Source: CAMLFJ01 sp040902305
GTDB lineage: Bacteria; Methylomirabilota; Methylomirabilia; Rokubacteriales; CSP1-6
NCBI GenBank assembly: GCA_040902305.1
Contig: JBBDXN010000146.1
Span: 9,612-73,611 of the forward strand
DNA length: 64,000 nucleotides
Direction: 5' to 3'
Shown here: one piece after another, positions 9,788 to 16,610 of the stretch
Layout: the number at the start of each line of letters is the position of its first letter
Position numbering within the stretch: position 1 is the first letter of the stretch
Made by a program: the position numbers and the translations under genes
Notes under the pieces: generated by a model
Database searches by the model: none
What the model saw: only the letters and a program-made list of their open reading frames with translations
Told to the model about the DNA's origin: nothing

Positions 9788-10741
9788 GTGAGCAAGTACA
9801 TCCTGAAGCGGTTCCTGCTGATGATCCCGACGCTCTTCGGCGTCGCGACGCTCATCTTCTTCCTGATCCGCGTGGTGCCGGGCGATGTCGCGGAGCTCCG
9901 GCTCGCGGGGGACAGCTCGGCCGTGTCCGCCGAGGTGCTCGCCCAGGAGCGGGCGCGCTTCGGGCTGGACAAGCCCCTCTGGCATCAGTACGCGGTCTGG
10001 ATGTGGGGGGCCATGCAGCTCGACTTCGGCACGTCGATGTGGACGGGCGCCCCGATCTGGGAGGAGATCAAGCTGCGCTTCGCGCTCTCGCTCCAGGTCG
10101 CGGTCATGGCCACCATCGTGGCCGTCCTGCTCGCCATCCCCCTGGGCGTGGTGTCCGCGCTCAAGCAGGACACCTGGGTGGACTACTCGGTCCGCATCTT
10201 CTCCATCGCCGGATTGGCCACGCCGTCGTTCTGGCTCGGAATCGTGCTGATCCTGGTGATGCTCATCGCGTTCAAGTGGCTGCCGCCCATGGTCTACACC
10301 CCGTTCTGGGTGAATCCGTGGCAGAACATGGCCCAGCTCATCTGGCCGGCGGTGGCGGTCGGGTACCGGTACTCCGCGGTGGCGACCCGCATGACGCGCT
10401 CGGCCATGCTGGAAGTCCTGCGGGAAGACTACATCCGGACGGCCCGCGCCAAGGGGCTGGTCGAGAAGCTGATCCTGTCTCGCCACGCGCTCAAGAACGC
10501 CATGCTGCCGGTGCTGACCGTGGTGGGTCTCGAGTTCGCCTTTCTGCTCGGCGGGCTCGTGGTCACCGAGCAGGTGTTCAACCTGAACGGGCTCGGCCTG
10601 CTCCTAGTCCAGGCGGTGGCCCATCGTGACTACACGCTGACCCAGGCGCTCGTCATGCTCGTGGCCGGCGCCTTCATCGTGGTGAACTTCCTGATGGACA
10701 TCACGTTCGCCTGGCTCGATCCGAGAATCCGTTACCGTTAG
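9788..10741 (+). CDS. ABC transporter permease (DppB-like)
   Basis: A 317-residue inner-membrane permease with six predicted membrane segments, beginning MSKYILKRFLLMIPTLFG, the standard DppB/OppB opening. The EAA loop that contacts the ATPase is in the stretch REDYIRTARAKGL. It forms the transport channel with the next gene product. The start is GTG at 9788; the frame is technically open through the N gap but that has no meaning. It ends 4 nt before the next ATG. Confidence 0.92.
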   Translation: MSKYILKRFLLMIPTLFGVATLIFFLIRVVPGDVAELRLAGDSSAVSAEVLAQERARFGLDKPLWHQYAVWMWGAMQLDFGTSMWTGAPIWEEIKLRFALSLQVAVMATIVAVLLAIPLGVVSALKQDTWVDYSVRIFSIAGLATPSFWLGIVLILVMLIAFKWLPPMVYTPFWVNPWQNMAQLIWPAVAVGYRYSAVATRMTRSAMLEVLREDYIRTARAKGLVEKLILSRHALKNAMLPVLTVVGLEFAFLLGGLVVTEQVFNLNGLGLLLVQAVAHRDYTLTQALVMLVAGAFIVVNFLMDITFAWLDPRIRYR

Positions 10742-10745
10742 CGCC

Positions 10746-11654
10746 ATGGCAATCACCTCGCCGATCGACCAGGTCGCTAGCGTCGACGCCGCCCCCCCGG
10801 CCCGCGCCGCCCGGTGGTGGGCCGCCGCGCGCGACTTCACGTGGCGCCGTCCGCTCGGCGCCATCGGCGCCGCCGTCATCGTCATCATGCTGGCCGTCGC
10901 CGCCGTCGCCCCCCTGATCGCCCCCTACGACCCGCTCACGGTGAACTTCGGCGCCATGCTGACGGCTCCCAACGCCCAGCACTGGCTGGGCACCGATGCC
11001 TTCGGCCGCGACGTGCTGACCCGGCTGATCTACGGCTCGCAAACCGCCCTCATCGTCGGGTTCGGCGCGGCGTTCATCGGCGCGACCCTGGGCGCCGTCC
11101 TCGGAGTCGGCAGCGCCTATTTCGGGGGGCGGATCGATCTTTACCTCCAGCGGGTGATGGACGTCTTCATCTCGTTCCCGTTGATCATCCTGGCCCTCGT
11201 GATGGTGGCGATCCTGGGCAACAACCTCCCGAACCTGATCGCCGCCATCACCATCCCCATGATTCCCCGCTGCGCCCTCGTGATCCGGTCGAGCGCGCTC
11301 GCCATCCGCGAGCTGCCGTACGTGGACGCGGCCCGGGCCGCCGGCTTCCGCCACCGGCGCATCATCCTGCGGCACATGCTGCCGAACGTCATGGCGTCGT
11401 ACCTGATCATGCTCACCGCGTTCCTCGGCCAGGCCATCCTGCTCGAGGCCTCGCTCTCTTTTCTGGGGCTCGGGGTGCAGGAGCCGAACGCGGCGTGGGG
11501 CTTGATGCTGCGGGGCGCCGCGGTGGAGTTCGCGGAGACCGCGCCCTGGATGGCCATCTTCCCCGGCGTCGCGATCAGCCTCGCGGTCTTCGCCTTCAAC
11601 CTGTTCGGCGACTCGCTCCGCGACGCGCTGGATCCCAAGCTCCGGACGCTGTAG
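10746..11654 (+). CDS. ABC transporter permease (DppC-like)
   Basis: The second permease (302 aa). The N-terminal cytoplasmic part and first membrane helix (residues 40-62) are followed by the OppC/DppC hallmark HWLGTDAFGRDVLTRLIYG and a five-helix core. The EAA loop reads LPYVDAARAAGFRHRRII. It completes the group 5 importer with the upstream ATPases, binding protein and DppB-like permease. It is the last gene of the unit; the next gene has its own promoter. Confidence 0.93.
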   Translation: MAITSPIDQVASVDAAPPARAARWWAAARDFTWRRPLGAIGAAVIVIMLAVAAVAPLIAPYDPLTVNFGAMLTAPNAQHWLGTDAFGRDVLTRLIYGSQTALIVGFGAAFIGATLGAVLGVGSAYFGGRIDLYLQRVMDVFISFPLIILALVMVAILGNNLPNLIAAITIPMIPRCALVIRSSALAIRELPYVDAARAAGFRHRRIILRHMLPNVMASYLIMLTAFLGQAILLEASLSFLGLGVQEPNAAWGLMLRGAAVEFAETAPWMAIFPGVAISLAVFAFNLFGDSLRDALDPKLRTL

Positions 11655-11672
11655 CCCCCCGGGTCAAACGCC

Positions 11673-11701
11673 TTGACACCTGTGCTGCAAGTTGGTAGAA
11701 G
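11673..11701 (+). promoter_or_regulatory. Sigma-70-type promoter of the ferredoxin gene
   Basis: TTGACA (11673-11678) and TAGAAG (11696-11701) are 17 bp apart, about 50 nt upstream of the ferredoxin ATG. A strong AGGAGG ribosome binding site lies between them and the gene. Confidence 0.6.
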
Positions 11702-11753
11702 TATGTGGGTTTCCCGGAAGTTCCCCCGGGTCACCGGTTAACAGGAGGCCGGA

Positions 11754-12020
11754 ATGGCGTATATCATCGCTGAACCCTGCATCAACGTGAAGGACAAGGC
11801 CTGTGTCGAGGTCTGTCCGGTGGACTGCATCTACGAGGGCGAGACCATGCTCTACATCCACCCGGATGAGTGCATCGACTGCGGGGCGTGCGAGCCGGTC
11901 TGCCCGGTGAAGGCGATCTTCGCGGAAGACGAGACGCCGGCCGAATGGAAGAACTTCATCGAGCTGAACAAGCAGTTCTTCAAGGACAACCCGGGCGTCA
12001 AGCCGGCCACCAAGGCCTAG
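11754..12020 (+). CDS. Ferredoxin, 7Fe type ([3Fe-4S][4Fe-4S])
   Basis: An 88-residue cytoplasmic electron carrier. Cysteines sit at 9, 17, 21, 25, 40, 43, 46 and 50, the spacing of 7Fe ferredoxins: Cys9, 17 and 50 should hold the 3Fe cluster and Cys21, 40, 43 and 46 the 4Fe cluster. The C-terminal extension AEWKNFIELNKQFF is typical of the FdxA type of Thermus and actinobacteria. It is a single-gene unit, with its own promoter and AGGAGG site upstream and a rho-independent terminator downstream. Its redox partner is not evident from neighbours. Confidence 0.94.
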   Translation: MAYIIAEPCINVKDKACVEVCPVDCIYEGETMLYIHPDECIDCGACEPVCPVKAIFAEDETPAEWKNFIELNKQFFKDNPGVKPATKA

Positions 12021-12050
12021 CCGACTCCGCCGTCCGCTCGAGGCGACGAG

Positions 12051-12079
12051 GGACCCGCTCGCGGGTCCTTCTCTTTTTG
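12051..12079 (+). terminator. Rho-independent terminator after ferredoxin
   Basis: GGACCCG (12052-12058) pairs with CGGGTCC (12063-12069) around a 4-nt loop, followed by a pyrimidine run ending TTTTT at 12075-12079. It lies 31 bp after the ferredoxin stop. Confidence 0.85.
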
Positions 12080-12177
12080 CCCTGACGCGGCGGCAGGGCC
12101 GCGCGACCGATGCACAGGGCGCGGTGCACGAGCGGAGCCCGATGGGTGAATTCGCGCGATTCGCGGCTCTCGACGCG

Positions 12178-12192
12178 TGGCACAGGGCTTGC
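12178..12192 (+). promoter_or_regulatory. Sigma-54-type (-24/-12) promoter
   Basis: TGGCACAGGGCTTGC matches the -24/-12 consensus: GG at 12179-12180 and GC at 12191-12192 with exactly 10 bp between them. The expected transcription start is around 12204, at or just before the ATG at 12207 of the small Fis-type gene. No enhancer-binding site was identified. Confidence 0.6.
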
Positions 12193-12206
12193 GATGGGTC
12201 ACGCGC

Positions 12207-12545
12207 ATGACCGCCTTGATGCCCGCTCCCGAGACCGCTCCCCGGCCTTCGCCGCCCCGCATCCCCAAGGGCCTCGCGGTCGCGGGCGCGCTGCCCACCG
12301 CGGCCGCCCGCCCGCTGCCCGGCTTCCACGGCGCCGTCTCCGACTTCAAGCGCCGGCTGATCGAGGCCACGCTGACCCAGTCCGGCGGCAACCGGACGCG
12401 CGCCGCGCGGGCGCTCGGGCTGCAGCGCACGTACCTCCTGCGCCTCATCCGCGAGTTCGAGGTCCGCGTGCCGCCGGGGCCGCTGCCCGCGCCGCGCGCC
12501 GCGCTGACCGCGCCCTCGCGCGGGGCGGGGGCCGCGCCCCCGTAA
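12207..12545 (+). CDS. Small Fis-type helix-turn-helix protein
   Basis: A 112-residue protein made of a Pro/Ala-rich N-terminus (to about residue 45), a Fis/HTH_8 DNA-binding domain (about 48-90) and a Pro/Ala-rich tail. The helix-turn-helix region contains LIEATLTQSGGNRTRAARAL followed by GLQRTYLLRLIREFEV, very close to the C-terminal DNA-binding domain of NtrC-class sigma-54 activators, but no receiver or AAA+ domain is present. ATG 12207 is chosen because an upstream in-frame GTG (12177) lies inside the -24/-12 promoter; a second ATG at 12219 is also possible. It is probably a DNA-binding regulator; targets are unknown. A stand-alone Fis-type domain under a sigma-54-like promoter is unusual. 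Confidence 0.7.
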   Translation: MTALMPAPETAPRPSPPRIPKGLAVAGALPTAAARPLPGFHGAVSDFKRRLIEATLTQSGGNRTRAARALGLQRTYLLRLIREFEVRVPPGPLPAPRAALTAPSRGAGAAPP

Positions 12546-12550
12546 ACCCG

Positions 12551-12580
12551 TTGACACCCGGTCACGCCCCGGTTTGAAAT
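12551..12580 (+). promoter_or_regulatory. Promoter of the thiolase/DUF35/CoA-transferase unit, leaderless spacing
   Basis: TTGACA (12551-12556) and TGAAAT (12575-12580) are separated by 18 bp; only 6 nt lie between the -10 and the GTG at 12587. Transcription would begin at the start codon itself, and no ribosome binding site is present. Confidence 0.5.
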
Positions 12581-12586
12581 GGACGC

Positions 12587-13714
12587 GTGAGCGACGTGTG
12601 GATCGCCGGCGCGGGCATGACCCGCTTCGGCCGACGCGACGAGAACCTCCAGGACCTCATGGCCGAGGCCGCCCTCGCCGCCATGAACGACGCGGGGATC
12701 GAGCGCCCCGACGCCCTCGTGGTGGCCGCGATGAACCCGGAGGAGTTCACCGGCGAGGGCAACTACGGCTCGCTGATCGGCACCCGGCTCGGCCTCTCCT
12801 ACGCACCGGCCATGCGCGTGGAGACCGCGACGTCGTCCGGGGTGGCCGCGGTGTACACCGCCTTCGCGGCCATCGCGGCCGGCTTTCATCGCTCCGTGCT
12901 CGTGGTGGGCGGCGAGAAGATGACCCATCTCCCGACCCCCCGCGTGTCCGAGATCATCGGCCGCTCCATCGATCCCCACGAGAAGAGCTACGGCACCACC
13001 ATGCCGGCCCTGGCCGGACTCATCACGCGCGCCACCATGCACCGTCGCGGCATGACGCTCAAGGAGATCTCGCAGGTCGCGGTGAAGAACCACGCGAACG
13101 GCGCCCGCAACCCGTTCGCCCATTTCCAGGAGCCGGTGACCCTCGACGCGGTGATGGAGAGCCGGCTCGTCGCCGATCCGCTCCGCCTCTATCACTGCTG
13201 CCCGATCTCCGACGGGGGCGCCGCGCTCCTGCTGACCGCGGACCGGCGGGGCGTGCGCATCGCGGGCATCGGGCAGGGAGCCGACACCATCGCGGTCCGC
13301 TACCGGACGGACCTGACGTCGTTCCGCGCCACCCAGGCGGCGGCGGAGGCCGCGTACCGGATGGCCGGCTTCGGGGCCGCGCGCGTCGAGATCGCGGAGA
13401 TCCACGACGCGTTCGCCCCGTTCGAGCTGATCTCGCTCGAGGACACCGGCCTCGTGCCGCCGGGCAAGGCGGGCCGGGCCACCCTCGACGGCGAGACCGC
13501 CATCGGCGGGCGGCTGCCCGTGAACACCTCCGGCGGGCTCAAGGCGCGCGGCCACCCGCTGGCCGCCACCGGCATCTCGCAGCTCGTCGAGCTGTACTGG
13601 CAGCTCACCGGCCGGGCGGACGGCCGCCAGGTGGAGGCCCGCGTCGGCCTGGCCCAGTCCATCGGCGGCCTCGCCACCAACAACTGGGTGACCTTGCTGG
13701 AATCGCGGCGCTGA
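12587..13714 (+). CDS. Thiolase-fold protein lacking the usual nucleophilic cysteine
   Basis: A 375-residue member of the SCP2-type thiolase superfamily. The fold is clear: N-terminal VWIAGAGMTRFGRR, the GHP block in GLKARGHPLAATG that holds the catalytic histidine, and the C-terminal QSIGGLATNNW block. At the nucleophile motif, however, the sequence is VETATSSG, so Thr82 stands where thiolases have Cys. It overlaps a DUF35 gene by one base; such pairs form complexes in which the thiolase-like partner acts on CoA thioesters. Simple thiolytic chemistry is therefore doubtful. It may bind acyl-CoA or catalyse a decarboxylative or aldol step; the substrate is unknown. Confidence 0.8.
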   Translation: MSDVWIAGAGMTRFGRRDENLQDLMAEAALAAMNDAGIERPDALVVAAMNPEEFTGEGNYGSLIGTRLGLSYAPAMRVETATSSGVAAVYTAFAAIAAGFHRSVLVVGGEKMTHLPTPRVSEIIGRSIDPHEKSYGTTMPALAGLITRATMHRRGMTLKEISQVAVKNHANGARNPFAHFQEPVTLDAVMESRLVADPLRLYHCCPISDGGAALLLTADRRGVRIAGIGQGADTIAVRYRTDLTSFRATQAAAEAAYRMAGFGAARVEIAEIHDAFAPFELISLEDTGLVPPGKAGRATLDGETAIGGRLPVNTSGGLKARGHPLAATGISQLVELYWQLTGRADGRQVEARVGLAQSIGGLATNNWVTLLESRR

Positions 13715-14142
13715 TGGCCGAGCGCCTCCGCGCCTCCCGCTGCCCCCGCTGCCGGCGCCTGGTGGTGCCGCCCGCCAGCATCTGCCCGGACCACCCGGTG
13801 CGGATGGAGGAGGCGTCGCTGCCACCGCTCGGCGAGGTGGTCTCCTTCACCACGCTGCACTCGCCGCCCGAGGGGTTCCGGGCCCCGCTGCACCTGGCCC
13901 TGGTCGAGCTGGAAGGCGGCGCCCGGCTCTTCTGCCACGGGACCGCCACCGAGGGCGTGAAGATCGGCTCCCACGTCTCGGTGGAAGCGGTAGACTCCGT
14001 GTTCTACTTCTCTCACATGGGATTCACCGACCGGGCGCGCCTCTTCTGGCGCCGCGCGGGCGCCCGCGGCGAGCGGGTCGCCGCCATCGGCAAGAGCGTC
14101 GTGAAGGGCGTGTGGAACAGGAGGCCCCGTGGCGAAGACTAA
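13714..14142 (+). CDS. DUF35 Zn-ribbon/OB-fold protein, partner of the thiolase-fold protein
   Basis: A 142-residue protein with an N-terminal zinc ribbon (CPRC near residue 10, then CPDH) and a C-terminal OB-fold containing FRAPLHLALVELEGGARLF. DUF35 proteins bind CoA thioesters and form tight complexes with thiolase-like enzymes, channelling acyl-CoA. The fourth ribbon ligand is His rather than Cys. It is coupled to the upstream gene by a TGATG overlap and overlaps the following CoA-transferase start by 14 nt, so the three should be translated together. Confidence 0.85.
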   Translation: MAERLRASRCPRCRRLVVPPASICPDHPVRMEEASLPPLGEVVSFTTLHSPPEGFRAPLHLALVELEGGARLFCHGTATEGVKIGSHVSVEAVDSVFYFSHMGFTDRARLFWRRAGARGERVAAIGKSVVKGVWNRRPRGED

Positions 14143-15391
14143 GTCCCGCTCCCGCAAGACGGTATCCGCCGCCCGCCCGAAGCCCGCGGCGCGGCGGACG
14201 TCCCGCCGGCCGCCGCTCTCCGGCATGCGCGTCATCGACCTCACCCGGGTGCTGGCCGGGCCGTTCTGCGCCATGTCGCTGGGCGACATGGGCGCGGAGG
14301 TCATCAAGATCGAGGAGCCCGGCAAGGGCGACGACACCCGGGGCTGGCCGCCCTTCGTGAGCGGGGAGGCCACCTACTTCCTCTCGGTCAACCGCAACAA
14401 GAAGAGCCTCACGCTCAACCTGAAGGCGCCGGAGGGGCAGGAGATCCTGCGCCGACTCCTGGCCTTGGCCGACGTGGTGCTGGAGAACTTCCGGCCCGGG
14501 ACGATGGAGCGCCTGGGCTTCGGGTACGAGGCTCTGAGAAGGGTCAATCCCCGGCTGGTGTTCTGCTCGATCTCGGGTTTCGGGGAGAGCGGCCCCGAGG
14601 CGCACCGCCCGGGCTACGACCTGATCGTGCAGGGCGAGTCCGGCGTCATGGACATCACCGGCTTCCCCGACGGCCCGCCGGTCAAGGTGGGCAACTCCAT
14701 CGGCGACCTGGTTGCGGGCATGGCCGCCGCGCAGGGCATCACCCTGGCCCTGCTGAGCCGCGAGAAGACGGGAAAAGGGCAGAAGGTCGAGATCGGCATG
14801 CTCGACGTGATGGCCTCGCTGCTCACGTACCAGGCCGGGCTCTACTGGAACGCGGGCGGCCGGCCCGCCCGCCGCGGCAACGAGCACCCGTCCATCGTGC
14901 CGTACGAGGTCTTCAAGGCGCGGGACGTCTACATCACGCTGGGCGTCGCCAACGACTCGCTCTGGGAGCGCGCGTGCCGGGCGCTGGACCGCGAGGATCT
15001 CGTCGAGGACTCGCGCTTCGACACGGTGGGAAACCGGGTGGCCAACCGGAAGGCTCTCGTGCCGCTCCTCAACGAGATCCTGGGCGCGCGACCCGCCGAC
15101 GAGTGGCTGGCGCGCCTGGACAAGGCGGGCGTGCCCGCCGGGCGCATCAAGTCGGTCGCCGAGGTGTGCGAGAGCGCGCATCTCCGGGCGCGGGGCATGA
15201 TGGTCTCGCTGCCGCATCCGAAGGCGGGGCCGATCACGGTGATGGGCGTGCCGGTGCGCCTGCACGACACGCCGGGCGCGGCCGCGCTGCCCCCGCCGCT
15301 GCTCGGCCAGCACACCGACGCGATCCTCACCGGGCTCCTGCGCATGCCCAGGGCGCGCGTGGACCAGCTGCGCGCCGCCGGCGTCGTGTAG
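14129..15391 (+). CDS. Family III CoA-transferase (CaiB/BaiF family)
   Basis: A 420-residue CoA-transferase that moves CoA between an acyl-CoA donor and a carboxylic acid. The family core begins LSGMRVIDLTRVLAGPFCAM; the catalytic aspartate should be the one in KVEIGMLDVMASL. A basic 30-residue N-terminal stretch (KTKSRSRKTVSAARPK) precedes the domain and is not part of the family; an internal start is hard to find, so it is kept. The start GTG is inside the end of the DUF35 gene. With the thiolase-fold protein, DUF35 and a MaoC hydratase it forms an acyl-CoA unit of unknown substrate. Confidence 0.88.
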   Translation: MAKTKSRSRKTVSAARPKPAARRTSRRPPLSGMRVIDLTRVLAGPFCAMSLGDMGAEVIKIEEPGKGDDTRGWPPFVSGEATYFLSVNRNKKSLTLNLKAPEGQEILRRLLALADVVLENFRPGTMERLGFGYEALRRVNPRLVFCSISGFGESGPEAHRPGYDLIVQGESGVMDITGFPDGPPVKVGNSIGDLVAGMAAAQGITLALLSREKTGKGQKVEIGMLDVMASLLTYQAGLYWNAGGRPARRGNEHPSIVPYEVFKARDVYITLGVANDSLWERACRALDREDLVEDSRFDTVGNRVANRKALVPLLNEILGARPADEWLARLDKAGVPAGRIKSVAEVCESAHLRARGMMVSLPHPKAGPITVMGVPVRLHDTPGAAALPPPLLGQHTDAILTGLLRMPRARVDQLRAAGVV

Positions 15392-15415
15392 GCCGCGCCC
15401 GATGGCGTCCATCGC

Positions 15416-15718
15416 GTGAAGATCGGCCCGCTCGGGCTCGAGGTCGGGCAGCGAGCGCGCCGCACCCAGACCGTGACCGCACACGAGGTGGAGCTCTACG
15501 CCCAGATCACCGGCGACCGCAACCCGCTCCACTTCGACGCGGACTTCGCCGCGCGGACCCGCTTCGGCCGCCTGGTCGCCCAGGGGGGCATCGCGGCGGG
15601 CATGCTCAATGCGCTGGTGGCCATGGACCTGCCGGGGCCGGGCACCGTGTTCATGAGCCAGGCCCTCAAGTACCTCGCCCCGACCTATCTCGGCGACACG
15701 CTCACCGCCGGCGGCTGA
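15416..15718 (+). pseudogene. MaoC-like (R)-specific enoyl-CoA hydratase, C-terminally truncated by a palindromic element
   Basis: A 100-residue hot-dog-fold hydratase. The catalytic Asp/His motif is present in YAQITGDRNPLHFDADFA, followed by GIAAGMLNALVA. Family members run to about 135-160 residues with further beta strands after PTYLGDTLTA; here that point is immediately followed by Gly-Gly-stop, and the stop codon (15716-15718) lies inside the left arm of an inverted-repeat element at 15707. No continuation is found on the far side. The missing strands are part of the hot-dog sheet, so the product is probably unstable or inactive. Confidence 0.72.
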
Positions 15719-15833
15719 AAAAGGCCCATCTGCTTCGTTGACGCCCTCGGCCGCACGCTCAACGTAGAGAGACTACGCCTCGCGCGCGGCCTTCGGGCGT
15801 CGCCTCGCAGCTGGACCTTTTTGAGCCGCCGGC
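15707..15833. repeat. MITE-like palindromic element, 127 bp, with 26-bp arms
   Basis: The left arm (15707-15732, beginning GCCGGCGGCTGAAAAAGG) pairs with the right arm (15808-15833) at 23 of 26 positions, and imperfect pairing continues inward (GACGCCC, GGCCGC and CGTAG are matched in both halves). The element carries no gene. It sits between the truncated MaoC gene and the converging TauE/SafE gene, and could also act as a bidirectional terminator. Confidence 0.8.
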
Positions 15834-15848
15834 GAGCTGTTCGGCGTT

Positions 15849-16578
15849 CTACCAGAGGCTGCGGATCAGGAGCCAGGTGCCGAGCGCGGCCAGGAAGACC
15901 AGGACCGCGCGGTTGAATCCGCGCTGGTCCAGGCGATCCTGCACCCGCAGCCCCACCGCGAAGCCGGCCAGGGCCACCGCGGTCAGCGCGACCGAAACCC
16001 AGAGCAGCGACCAGGACAGCAGCCCGTACCACGTCACCGCGCCGAGCTGGATCAGCTTGTAGAAGAAGAAGGTGAAGGCCACCGAGGAGATGAACTCGTG
16101 CTTGGAGAGGCCGATGGCCTGGAAGTAGAGCACGAGCGCCGGGGCGGGCACCGGCGGCGAAGCCGGCGGGCGCCGCGAGCCAGCGCTCCCAGTGCGCGGG
16201 CACTCGCGGGGCCAGCCCCGTCGCGTTCAGCGCCGCATAGCAGAGCACGAAGACGCCCAGGATCAGCGTCGCGGCCCTGGGCGACAGGACGACCAGCGCG
16301 CGCGTGCCGATCACCACCCCGATCGCGCCCGCCGCGAGCAGGACCGCGAAGCGGCGGACGGTGGCGAGCGGCGTGCCGCGCCGGGCGAACTGGATGCCGT
16401 CCATCACGATATTGGGCAGGATCAGCACCACCACCGCGGTCTTGACGTCCACCAGCAGACTCAGCAGCGGGGTGCTCAGGGCGGGGAAGCCGAAGCCGAT
16501 GGCGCCCTTGACGAAGGCCGCCAGCAGCACCACCGCCGCCATCAGGGCCGCGATCACGCCCCGAGCATAACTTGACAC
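15849..16578 (-). pseudogene. TauE/SafE (TSUP) family permease, frameshifted
   Basis: An eight-helix anion-exporter-like permease split between two frames. The first half (GTG 16578 or nearby ATG 16542, to about 16155) reads AFVKGAIGFGFPALSTPLLS through AAPAGFAAG; the second half (from about 16151 to TAG at 15849) resumes in another frame with PAPALVLYFQAIGLSKHEF. The Gly/Thr/Asn-rich loop normally found between these parts is absent, so the break is a small deletion that also shifts frame, within GC-rich sequence at about 16145-16165. It may be a true pseudogene or an assembly error. Substrates of the family include sulfite and sulfoacetate. Confidence 0.75.
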
Positions 16579-16601
16579 CCCCCGGCCGGCGGCGGGATGA
16601 T
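16572..16601 (+). promoter_or_regulatory. Promoter of cimA, leaderless spacing
   Basis: TTGACA (16572-16577) and GATGAT (16596-16601) are 18 bp apart, with 9 nt from the -10 to the ATG at 16611. The -35 overlaps the start region of the divergent permease gene. Confidence 0.45.
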
Positions 16602-16610
16602 GAGCGCCCC

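Noticed and set aside
15719..15848. The palindrome at 15707-15833 as a simple rho-independent terminator
   Set aside because: The T-runs lie inside the stem rather than after it and the arms are interrupted by a long imperfect centre; it fits a mobile element better, although it could still stop transcription.
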